A DNA stretch of 64,000 nucleotides from the NCBI GenBank assembly GCA_026168455.1, contig CM047426.1, positions 1,853,501-1,917,500 of the forward strand, read 5' to 3'. The notes under the pieces are model-generated. The model was not told the DNA's origin. It did not search any database and saw nothing but the letters and a program-made list of their open reading frames with translations. This DNA comes from Theocolax elegans (taxonomy: Eukaryota > Arthropoda > Insecta > Hymenoptera > Cerocephalidae). Within the stretch, counting starts at the first letter, position 1; each line of letters opens with the position of its first letter. Shown here one piece after another: positions 25,271 to 35,921 of the stretch. The translations under genes and the position numbers were made by a program.

Positions 25271-26866
25271 CTAACCTTCCGCACCAACAATAACTGATGG
25301 AATATCAGTTGATATATTATATATAGTTTCATATATTATATATTTATAAGAATCCTTTATTTATAAATATAATACACAATATATATTTGATACAGAAGCA
25401 CACAATGTTTATAAAAGTAGATAGTATGATAAGATGTATGTGAAATAATTACAAGTATAAAGACAATGTAAATAATTGACTTTAAGAAGGTAAACTGTAC
25501 CGTGGTGGTGTTCATTCTTTTCTTTTCTTCCTTCCGCTTTTAACTGTTTCGCAGGGCCAGGAAGAAACATCTTAAAAACTCCATGACAGTTTTCCCTTGA
25601 CTCATCCTAAAAAAGGTAGTGGAAGAAATTATATGGTGAACTAATGTGTAAGAATCGTTGAATTCCAACAATAACAATAATAAAAAAAAATTATTCCATA
25701 TACTCACTTTCTCTCAAAGAGTCCAGGTCCCGATGATGAATTTGCCTCTACATCGGAGGGGTTATGTGCGTGTGTGTATCGGACCAACAAACCCCTTTCG
25801 TTCTCTCTCTCTCTCTCTCTCTGTCGACGAACCGCACGTTTACGAAGAGATAACACGGTATATATAGAGGCAGAGAGAAAGAGAGAAGGGGAATATCCAC
25901 GAAAACGAAGGACCTATAGGCCACATCGAAATTACAGTGTCGAATGGGCCACTGTGTGGTCGCGAATCCATCGGTCAAACTGACGCCACCGCTGCCGCCG
26001 CCGCCATCGACGTTCTGTTACTACTACTATCATACCCTCCCTATACTGTGGATTCTATCAGGCGTGCTTCTCGTGTGGTGACTCTACTCTTGATTCTTGA
26101 AAAAAAAAAAAAAAATTATACCCTAACCTATATGTCTCTATGTATGTGAGGGTGTTCTTTGGGAGCGGGTGGTTTTAGTCATGGTTGTATCATCCTTGTG
26201 GGTACACACGCGTGTGGCTTTCGCTTCGATAATTACACGTTGGTTGGCTATATATCGTTGTAAGATATATACATATAACCCTTTACTCGATCTCTATACC
26301 TTCGTTTACGATGATTTTGAGGTTAGGGTATATCTCGTAAGGGGAGAGTTTGGGATTTTTTTAGAATGGTATTGATAGAGAATGAAGGAGATGCTTGAGA
26401 AATTAAGGTTGGTTATTAGTCTTTGATTCTTTTTTATTTCTAATTATTACAAAATGGTGGAGGTTGAAGGAGGTTTGAAAGATGGCGAAGATAGTAGAAA
26501 ATGAACGGATTGTGGAGGAAGTTAATGAAATCTTTTATTTCCTGGATATTGATATTAGATAGTCTATTATTTAATCTCTAAAATTTATTTAATAGCCATA
26601 TTTTTTTATTACAAAATGGTGGAGATAAAGGCGGTTTGAAAGAGGGGAGGAAAGTCGAGAATAATCGATTTTTTTAATAAAGGTAAAGTATCTAAATTTT
26701 ATTTAGTTTCTAAATTTAAGTAACCTCTAAATTTTTTTTTCTTTAGAAAGAAAGATGGGGAACATAGCAGGAAATGGATTCAATTGATACTTTGGAAAAG
26801 TGATTAAACGTTTTTTTGGTGAATTCTCTATATATGGACAGAAGATATCATCTAAATTTTATTTAG

Positions 26867-26974
26867 TTTCTAAATTTAAGTAACCTCTAAATTTTTTTTT
26901 TTTATTTTTACATAATTATTCCAGTCGCCGTACATCTGATATAGATAAAATATGATACAGATAAATACGTAATA
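26867..26974 (+). repeat. patchwork junction between tandem copies
   Basis: Between the end of copy A and the start of copy B lie ~108 bp assembled from two pieces of the unit itself. The first (26867 to about 26900, TTTCTAAATTTAAGTAACC) matches 26707-26740. The second (about 26893-26974, ATTATTCCAGTCGCCGTAC) matches 24770-24848. The joins occur at a 17-bp shared word (ATCTAAATTTTATTTAG), at a T run, and at only two or three shared bases. This is the pattern expected of repeated template switching. Confidence 0.8.
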
Positions 26975-29900
26975 TTCGAAAACCATTACACTTGTCCATC
27001 TTGCGTTCCATCGTCAACATAAAAAAAAAGATGAAGAAGGACACCAGCTCGTCAAACGATTATCGCGCATATCTTTGTGTAAAATAAAAAAAATATATCT
27101 CGCGATTCTCTACGCGTCTTCGTTTGTACACATGCACACACACGTACATATCGACCTGTACGTTTGTTGTAAAAAAAATATGCAGAGGCCACGCCACCAA
27201 ACGACAGTGACTGATGGCCAGTGGGTTCCAGGCGAAACCATAAACTCACCCGCAGCGAGAGAGAGAAAAGAAGCGAACTTGGACAGAAAGTACGAAATGG
27301 CAAATAAAAGAGTGAGAGAGAGGGTAACTCGCATGAATAAATGAATGAGAGAACTGTTTTTCGTTTGTTTGCCTTTTTCCCTCTCTTTTTTTAGACCTAT
27401 ACCCTGATTCATTTTAATATATCCTCTTTTTTTTGTTTTCCGTGCGGGCCTCGTGTTTCTCATTGTCGAAATTGAATTCTTAGTGTTTGGGTGGAATTTT
27501 TTTTTTTCATAGATGCTGATTTTTCTGAGTTTGTTCAATTCGATGTGTGTCGGTGAGTTGATTAGAATTTTTCTTTTAATAAGTATTAGAATTTTTAATT
27601 GTTGAAAGCTTTATAGTTGGACATTGAATATCCTAACCTACAAAAGTTTGTGAGGTGAATTTTAAAGGAAGTCAATGTAATTTTGTTAGATCAAATTTGA
27701 TAGATTGATGGTGATTCTGCTGAAGTGGTAAAGTTTGTATTTTTGGTTATATGTGTTCTAACCTATAAATTATACGTATAACTTGGCTATTCGCACAAAC
27801 AATCCACGTATTATTTAATTCGAGAAACTGTCACTAGGTGTCGCATGAAAAACGTGTTTATGTAAAATTTTAATATAAACGATAATTAATATATAGGGGT
27901 TGTTTAAACTAGTAAAAATTTCAAAGATCCCTATTAGAATATAATCTATCTTTTAGATATAAGCAAGACATTTTTTAAAACAATGGGTGCTTAATTACAC
28001 ACTATTAAGTAGCAACTTTTAATCTCATACCATTAACAAATGAACAAGTTTCTAATAGGGATTTTTTAAGTTATAAATTAGCCATAAAGAAACAGGTTTA
28101 TGTTATTCTATAAAATAAGTATTTTTAACCTCAAAATATTAATTAATATTCAATTATTTACCAAGGTTAACTTAAGATATTAATAATGTAAATAAATAAT
28201 GCAAGATTTAAGCATACGAGTTATGTAATTTTTGTACATCAATTTAATAAAAATTGAGAAATTAATTAAATGAAATTTTTACCACGATAAACGTTAATTC
28301 TTTTTGGAAAAGTCTGACATTATAAATTTTCCTGATTATTCAGAGATACATTTTGAGATTAGGTGAATTCTCCCAATTGCAGAGACCTACCAAGAAATCC
28401 CAAAAATTCTAAACCCTAATATAACTAGAAATCTACAAAGCACAGATACTTTGAAATAAATAAACTACCGTAACAGAAATATTTACGAAATAAATAATTA
28501 TTAATTAATTATACGTAAATAATTATTTGAAGTCGGTAATATATAGCTATCAAACAATGATTCACGGCTGCCCAAAAATCTCGCTGATTTACCAATAAAA
28601 TAATCAGAACAAACTAACAGATAATCTTCAAAGAAAACACAATATCGTTACACAGCGTTTTTCTCGATAAATTCAATTCCTCGTTTAATAAAAAAGAATC
28701 ATTTTTCTATTTTTTGAGGTTCACATCTCATTAAGGGAATGCCGTAGGTAAATACAGATTCCTACATTTTTCGATACTTAAATTTGTTTTTTTTTTATTT
28801 TTACATAATTATTCCAATCGCCGTACACCTGATATAGATAAAATATGATACAGATAAATACGTAATATTAAAAATAAATAATGAGTATCAAAAATTGTAA
28901 ATAAATAACGAAAAGTAAGAAAATGTCGGTAAGTACGTATAGTTCTGTATAAACTTTGATACCCCTTAAAAACGTTAAAAACAAAAAATTTTGCCGTAAT
29001 TGTAAACATTTTTCTAGCTATATATCCCTATATCTTTCCTTATACCGCAAGTACAAAACCTAAATTCAACAAGATAAATCACTGCTTACTCCAAAAAAAA
29101 TTCACCCCCCACCCCCTCTATATGACTTACATTGCAAGCCTCTAATTGATACAACAACCACTGGGGAATATATTTTCAACAAGTGCTTTCTTAATAAAGA
29201 CATCGTATGATCTCCGTCGCTGATTAGCACCAACTTGGGAGCATAAAAAGAGCGGCGTTAAAATAAAAAAATAAAAAATATCACAGAGATCGAACCTTCC
29301 GCACCAACAATAACTGATGGAATCAGTTGATATATTATATATAGTTTCATATATTATATATTTATAAGAATCCTTTATTTATAAATATAATACACAATAT
29401 ATATTTGATACAGAAGCACACAATGTTTATAAAAGTAGATAGTATGATAAGATGTATGTGAAATAATTACAAGTATAAAGACAATGTAAATAATTGACTT
29501 TAAGAAGGTAAACTGTACCGTGGTGGTGTTCATTCTTTTCTTTTCTTCCTTCCGCTTTTAACTGTTTCGCAGGGCCAGGAAGAAACATCTTAAAAACTCC
29601 ATGACAGTTTTCCCTTGACTCATCCTAAAAAAGGTAGTGGAAGAAATTATATGGTGAACTAATGTGTAAGAATCGTTGAATTCCAACAATAACAATAATA
29701 AAAAAAAATTATTCCATATACTCACTTTCTCTCAAAGAGTCCAGGTCCCGATGATGAATTTGCCTCTACATCGAAGGGGTTATGTGCGTGTGTGTGTATC
29801 GGACCAACAAACCCCTTTCGTTCTCTCTCTCTCTCTCTCTGTCGACGAACCGCACGTTTACGAAGAGATAACACGGTATATATAGAGGCAGAGAGAAAGA

Positions 29901-30886
29901 GAGAAGGGGAATATCCACGAAAACGAAGGACCTATAGGCCACATCGAAATTACAGTGTCGAATGGGCCACTGTGTGGTCGCGAATCCATCGGTCAAACTG
30001 ACGCCACCGCTGCCGCCGCCGCCATCGACGTTCTGTTACTACTACTATCATACCCTCCCTATACTGTGGATTCTATCAGGCGTGCTTCTCGTGTGGTGAC
30101 TCTACTCTTGATTCTTGAAAAAAAAAAAAAAATTATACCCTAACCTATATGTCTCTATGTATGTGAGGGTGTTCTTTGGGAGCGGGTGGTTTTAGTCATG
30201 GTTGTATCATCCTTGTGGGTACACACGCGTGTGGCTTTCGCTTCGATAATTACACGTTGGTTGGCTATATATCGTTGTAAGATATATACATATAACCCTT
30301 TACTCGATCTCTATACCTTCGTTTACGATGATTTTGAGGTTAGGGTATATCTCGTAAGGGGAGAGTTTGGGATTTTTTTTAGAATGGTATTGATAGAGAA
30401 TGAAGGAGATGCTTGAGAAATTAAGGTTGGTTATTAGTCTTTGATTCTTTTTTATTTCTAATTATTACAAAATGGTGGAGGTTGAAGGAGGTTTGAAAGA
30501 TGGCGAAGATAGTAGAAAATGAACGGATTGTGGAGAAGTTAATGAAATCTTTTATTTCCTGGATATTGATATTAGATAGTCTATTATTTAATCTCTAAAA
30601 TTTATTTAATAGCCATATTTTTTTATTACAAAATGGTGGAGATAAAGGCGGTTTGAAAGAGGGGAGGAAAGTCGAGAAATAATCGATTTTTTTAATAAAG
30701 GTAAAGTATCTAAATTTTATTTAGTTTCTAAATTTAAGTAACCTCTAAATTTTTTTTTTCTTTTAGAAAGAAAGATGGGGAACATAGCAGGAAATGGATT
30801 CAATTGATACTTTGGAAAAGTGATTAAACGTTTTTTTGGTGAATTCTCTATATATGGACAGAAGATATCATCTAAATTTTATTTAG
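26975..30886 (+). repeat. tandem segmental duplication, copy B (~3.9 kb)
   Basis: Partner of 22851-26866. It starts with TTCGAAAACCATTAC as copy A does and ends at ATTTAG (30886), after which unique DNA follows. It lacks the ~76-bp and ~21-bp stretches found in copy A; both gaps are bounded by three-base repeats (TTA and ATA), so deletion in this copy is plausible. A CT microsatellite lies at about 29822-29841. No gene is supported. Confidence 0.9.
29135..29280 (-). repeat. dispersed ~150-bp repeat, member in copy B
   Basis: Duplicate of 25115-25262. It differs by one extra G in the ACTGGGG run and by GCGGCGTTAAAATA instead of GCAATATTAAAATA. At the second site it agrees better with the 50.5-kb member (GCGACGTTAAAATA), so copy B looks closer to the ancestral state here. 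Confidence 0.65.
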
Positions 30887-31194
30887 CTTTGTCTAAAATA
30901 TTTACCTAATAAATACTTTCACTTAAAATTACCTCAAAATTACGATATTTCGAATGTAAAAATGGCTAATTTGAAAAAAATACAAAACTTGGAAACTCAA
31001 AAATCGTTACAACATCGACAAGGGAAATTCAATAAATTATTAACATTCTTAAAACGTACATTTCCCTGTATTTTTTTTGTTCATGTTATCGCGTATACTA
31101 TATCTCAAATAAAATACGGATTATTCGATATACAGAATATTTAATTCACCATTATTTTCATTCCCAATATTGTATCGATCGAATTTTTATATAC
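30887..31194. other. AT-rich spacer, no gene seen
   Basis: Unique AT-rich DNA after the tandem duplication. The open frame at 30962-31144 has no recognisable domain. Confidence 0.45.
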
Positions 31195-32110
31195 TTGCGC
31201 ATATTGCTTTCTTTCTGCAATTGTATAACCTAGAAATCTGACGATTTTTTTCCTTATGAAAAAAAGAAACCATAACCATTGCTGTGAATATTCTGTTACA
31301 ATTTTTTCTATAATTATGTAATCTAGAAATTGAACGGTTTAAAAAAAAGTACGTGCTCTGGGAAATTCCACCAACCATAGTGGACAAAGAGTACGATAGG
31401 CCTGCTTTATTCTAAAAGTAAAGCATTTGGTTCGGAGAGACCGATATTATTATACATAAAAAGTACGATAGTTATAAAAAATACTCTCATAACCTCAAAA
31501 CTCTTCTTGTGCAAAAAATTTTGTCAATTAATAAATGACACCAAATAATACGGAATGAAGAAAATATAATTTTTTTTCTGCAATCGCATAACCTTAAAAT
31601 TGTTCGATTTTTCTTTAAGAACAATAATAAGAGGACATAAAATGAAGAAGACATACTTTATTTTTCTACAGTTAAGTAACCTAGAAATCTTACGATTCTT
31701 TTCTGTTTAAATGAAATGTAACAATAGGAATAAAAATTATTTTGTAATTAACCTAAAAAATGTTGTCTATAAATACGTTAAGAAATTAAGTAAGTCTAAT
31801 TATTTTTTACAATCAGATAACCTTAAAACTGTTCGATTTCTTTTAAAAATAAAGAGAATAAAAATTGAAGAAGACTGAATTATTTTACAATCAAATTACC
31901 TAATAATCGTACTATTAAAAAAAACACAATTTTTCTCTTAAAATCACATAACCTATAAATCTCCCGATTTTCTTAAAAAAAACAATACGTTCATCAAAGG
32001 TTTCTCACGTTTAACTCAAAAACTATTCTCTTAAAAAAATATCCATAAATACGAAACGGAAACGACACAATTATTGCTTACAATCACATAACCTAAAAAC
32101 ACCTTGCTTT
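31195..32110 (+). repeat. degenerate array of ~45/90-bp multiples (ATAACCTAGAAATC type)
   Basis: A composite motif, TGCAATCACATAACC followed by AAAATC then CGATTTTT, recurs near 31217, 31310, 31579, 31668, 31809, 31887, 31938 and 32076. Spacings cluster around 45-50, 78-93 and about 140 bp (one is ~270 bp), roughly multiples of one unit. This is an old tandem array with heavy divergence. No gene is supported. Confidence 0.5.
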
Positions 32111-33029
32111 AAAAAACTCAACATCACTCTCACGTGTAACCTCAAAATCAATACAAAAATTTCGTCAAATACAAGAAACACCCTGAACGAATTCGAAGAA
32201 AAGCGAATTCACTATATAGACACACAAAACACTTGACGATCACTTATAACTCCAAAAAAAATAACAAAATGAACAACCGAAGAAGTAGAAGAAAAGTGTA
32301 CTATACATTTAATTATCTGCTCATCTCAAGCACTTTCGTTTTATATCCTTAACTTCTCTTTCCATCTCTCTCTCTCTCTCCCTCTTTGCACATACACACG
32401 CATACACGAATAAACACACGCACATATATACACATACATTTTTTTCACGACCTCATCACAGTAATATTTTTTCATTATACCAGAGAAAAAAGAAAAATAT
32501 TATCACAGACGGAACTTTTATATCAATATATATATATGTATCGATCGATCAATCAACGACTTATCGGAATAAAATTTTTTTTATCAATATTTAATTACCA
32601 CTTGTTCGTCCATGTTTCCCTTTTCCACTTATATATACCGTGCCCCCGCAATATGGAGGAAAGGAACGTATATTATATATATATACATATGTGAAAAGTT
32701 TATTGATAAAACGAATATGTGTATGTAGGAGTGACTTTGGAGGATTCGATATATTTTGTTGACGACGTTTTACAGAATTGGAATCGAAGGTTTTTTCATT
32801 TAAAATTCTCGACGTTGTGTGTGTGTGTGTGTATGCCATGTGTCTACTGTCAAATTTGAAGTAAATATTATATTGCAGTTTTTTTTACTATTTGATTATT
32901 CGTATGATTTTCTTCTTTTTTTTGTAATTGGTGTAACAGTTGAGGGTTATGTGTGCGAGGTAAATTATGTGTATGCAGTTTTTTAGTGTGAGTAAAATAA
33001 TGAAATGATTTAATAGAGGATTGGATAGG
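32111..33029. other. AT-rich spacer with CT, CA and GT microsatellites
   Basis: CT-rich repeat near 32365-32385, CA-rich near 32388-32430 and (GT)n at about 32816-32832. Open frames at 32386-32839 run through these repeats and are not credible genes. Confidence 0.45.
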
Positions 33030-33660
33030 TTAGGAATATACATATGGAAAATTTTTTTTTAGTAATTATTTCTGTGTCAGCAATTTCATAAGTTTAGTGT
33101 GATGGGAAAGTAATTTTTTATGAGAGAAATTACGAAAAAAAGTAACCTATAATTAATTTATAATTTTTACCATGATGTCACGGAAATTTTTAAAAATAAA
33201 ATAACATCTAATGTTGAGGGATATTAACCTAAAAATTCATAAGTTTAGTGTGATGAGAAGGTAATTTCTTTTTAAAGGTATCACGGTATCAAGTATCCAA
33301 GAAAAGTTAACCTGAAAATTTATAATTTTTAAGGTGATGTCATGGTAATTTTTGCAAAATTAATTAACATATCAAATGTTGAAGAAAAGTTACCTAAAAA
33401 TTTATGACTTTCAGATGATGGCAAGGTAATTTTTATTAGATAAACTGTAAGATATACTGTATCAAATATGAAAGAAAATTTACATAAGATTGTTCAGCGT
33501 GCTGTCAGAAAAATATTTTTATAACAAAAAATTAATGTATCAAACATTGAACAAAAGTTGTCTAAAAATTTATTATGTTTAGAGTGATGACACGGTCATG
33601 TCTTTACGAAAAGATTAAAATATCAGCTTTTCTAAAATAATTAACCTAAAACTGTTTAAC
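33030..33660 (+). repeat. degenerate ~80-bp tandem array, about seven units
   Basis: A unit containing ACCTAAAAATTTATAATTTT, then GTGATGTCACGGTAATTTTT, then ATATCAAATGTTGAA recurs at about 33089, 33159, 33238, 33320, 33402, 33488 and 33569. The spacings are 70, 79, 82, 82, 86 and 81 bp. The regular period shows tandem duplication although units are strongly diverged. No gene is present. Confidence 0.65.
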
Positions 33661-34884
33661 GTCTTGTAACTAAATTTAGAAAAAGAATTGTCTGCGTGCA
33701 ATAGAATGTATAATGAGAAAATAACAGTTAAGTATTATGAACGTCTATGAATTATTTATAATTTTTTAAAAATTATTTTTATAATACTTCTTATATAGAA
33801 ATTTTTAATTATTTAAAAAATAATAACGATAACTATATAGAACATGAATTATTCAAAAATGGATTTTAATATCTGTATTAAACGCTCTTTGATTCTATAA
33901 TTCTTTTAAATCAATATTTATTAATAATTATTGACCATAGTTTTTTAATTTTTATCATAAATTATAGCGATTATAATCATAATCAGGAAAGTGTATAAGT
34001 TGACCCAAATCTGGGAATCGTTATTTTTATTAAAAATTATTTTTTATATTTTTTATATATTCAGCTTGGCTATTGATTATGAAAAAAATTATAATGAGAA
34101 AAATGTATAACTTGTCCAAATATTAACATTTATGTACATATATTACCTAAAATTTATTACGTTAAAAACTATATTCATATTATTTTATTATCTCCACCTG
34201 AATTACATTAACAAAAAAAATCAACGAAAAAATAACGAAATTATATAACAAAATAGCTAAATAATAATAAATAGAAAAAAAAAATAATTAACAATCAGTA
34301 ACCATTATTAATTTTCTAAAAAACTATAACATTATTACAATTACTTATACAGAAATTTCAGTAATTAATTGAAAATGTATAATGTTCATTATTGACCAAA
34401 ATTTTTTCTTTTAACTCTTTTATTACACGGAAATACCAAAAATATTTTATACAAGTATGAAATCCTGAATTTTAAAAACAATCGCACTCGAAATGTTAAT
34501 TTATAAAATAATTGGTTGTAATGCCGACGCGGAAAACGCGTTCAATTACGCTTTCAAATGAAATAAATATCAACAAAGCCGAGTACCCCGAAAAAAAAAA
34601 ATAAGCAAGCTTTAAACAGATGGAAAATTATATCGAAAACTTCCGATATTCACGTAAATGATAAACTCGAAAATAATTAACCTAAAAAAAAATTTTTTTT
34701 CCCTTGTAAATCAATCAGTTCGTCCAAATTTAAATAAATTTAAATTCACTTCGTACTTTATTCCAGTTTCTCTCTTTTTTTGTTTAATAACGTACATATA
34801 CGTGCACGAGAGACAAAGAAAAGAAATACAATGAGCTGAATCCTTTTTTATTCTGACGTAATGTATATGCTTTAAATAGTGTTC
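33661..34884. other. very AT-rich spacer, no gene seen
   Basis: Long AT-rich DNA without recognisable repeats or coding sequence, apart from short A and T runs. An open frame at 34711-34920 has no recognisable domain. Confidence 0.5.
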
Positions 34885-35054
34885 GTAACGATTTATGGAA
34901 TATGGTATTTCTAATCTCAAAAAATTAACGAATGAATAAATTTCTACTTAAAAAAGAAAGAATATTTGAGTATTAACAAATTTATGATGAAATATAAAAT
35001 AGGTATTCTAAACCTCAAAAAAATAACAAATAGCCGCTTTTAAAGAGTTATAAA
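34885..35054 (+). repeat. left part of AACCTCAAAA array, split by insertion
   Basis: Units of the type TATAAAATA then ATTCTAAACCTCAAAA then TAACAAAT occur here and resume at 38800-39600 on the other side of the Penelope-like element. The element therefore appears to have landed inside this array. Confidence 0.5.
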
Positions 35055-35310
35055 ATGATAAAATCCACAATAACGATTTTAAAGGGTTAAATCCAGGTTG
35101 TAATGAAATTAACAACCAATTTTATTTTAAAAAGTTGTACGACGTTTCGTCTGCCAGGTTTTGCAGACATCTTCAAGTACTAATTTATTGAACAAAAAAA
35201 TATATGAATAAATATACAAAAAAACTTTTTAAATAACAACAATTCACAAAAAAACACTATATATAACAAAACAATCTTTACTAAATAAATGTCAAACAGT
35301 TAGCACTGAT
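35055..35310 (-). repeat. left inverted arm of Penelope-like element
   Basis: Reverse complement of 38540-38795 over 256 bp with scattered mismatches. Landmarks are ATAAAATCCACAATAACG near the outer end, GACGTTTCGTCTGCC in the middle and GTCAAACAGTTAGCACTGAT at the inner end. The minus strand of about 35135-35181 carries a hammerhead-like motif. Confidence 0.85.
35135..35181 (-). ncRNA. hammerhead-ribozyme-like motif, left arm
   Basis: On the minus strand the order is GTAC (stem I), CTTGAAGA (core CUGANGA with one extra T), a perfect 6-bp stem II GTCTGC/GCAGAC with an AAAACCTG loop, GAAA exactly as expected, the short ACGTC containing the potential cleavage site, then GTAC closing stem I. 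Compared with the motif at 17094-17136, stem I has changed from GCAC/GTGC to GTAC/GTAC while keeping pairing. Activity is untested, and the extra T may matter. Confidence 0.45.
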
Positions 35311-35640
35311 TTTAGTTTTATCTCTACCCTTTTATCCAAATTTTTTAAAAAAATGCTCATACATGTTAAAAAAATTTTAGGAAAAGATAAATTAAAAAAA
35401 ATGGATATATGTGGTGCTGTTTATAAATTTAATTGTAAAAATTGTTCTGTATCATATGTCGGTGAAACAAAGAGAGCACTTAGAGAACGCATTTCTGAAC
35501 ATAATAAGTCACGTGATCCGGAGTCTGTTGTGAGTTTACACAAGAAGAATAAAAATCATGAATTCGATTTTGAAAATGTTAAAGTTTTAGACATTGAAAA
35601 CTGCTATAAAAAACGTTTGATTTCTGAAATGCTTCATATT
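35311..35640 (+). pseudogene. GIY-YIG endonuclease remnant of Penelope-like element, part 1
   Basis: The plus-strand frame runs from the inner edge of the left arm; the first Met is at 35353. It encodes GAVYKF (GIY position), then FNCKNCSVSYVGETKRALRE with the YVG triad, a CxxC pair between the two, the conserved Arg, and EH followed by further His residues, matching the Cys/His-bearing endonuclease of Penelope-like elements. The domain would cleave the target DNA for priming. The frame is cut at 35640 by the R1-like insertion and resumes after the duplicated target site at 38290. Upstream reverse transcriptase sequence is absent, so no functional protein is expected. Confidence 0.75.
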
Positions 35641-35664
35641 TTTTTTTTTTTTTTTTTTTTTTTT
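35641..35664 (-). repeat. poly(A) tail of R1-like element
   Basis: Twenty-four T on the plus strand directly follow the left target-site copy, marking the 3' end of the minus-strand retrotransposon. Confidence 0.95.
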
Positions 35665-35921
35665 ATAGAGGGGGGGAAAGCAGTTTATTGCCATCGTGTG
35701 GGACTCCCTACAAACATAGGACTACCCACTAAAACCCACCTCCCGAGTGCATGCCCGCCAGCCGTGTTCTTCAGCTATTGCTACCGATCGCGGCCGACGG
35801 GAGTCCACCCGGGAGACCCCTCTTATCTGGCCTTATTCCACCCCGGCACTAACCTACAGGAATACTTCGGGGTGGGGCCAGCCGTCTGCCGCAAAGGCAC
35901 CTCCGTTCCAGGCTCCGAATA

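Larger units (their letters stand above)
22851..26866 (+). repeat. tandem segmental duplication, copy A (~4.0 kb)
   Basis: This segment is repeated at 26975-30886 with a start-to-start period of 4124 bp. Long stretches are the same by eye; for instance 25921-26100 matches its partner apart from the length of a poly-A run. Differences are small indels and scattered substitutions. Copy A alone has ~76 bp at about 23567-23643 (containing TGGCTCTCGCGC and GGCGCTATCGCGCC) and ~21 bp near 24177. The unit contains a CT microsatellite at about 25802-25822, a less AT-rich patch (25740-26350) and the dispersed repeat at 25115-25262. No gene is supported in it. Confidence 0.9.

Noticed and set aside
25658..26375. 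Open frames conserved between tandem copies A and B
   Set aside because: The copies are recent duplicates, so conservation of frames carries no evidence of function. Frames overlap on both strands.
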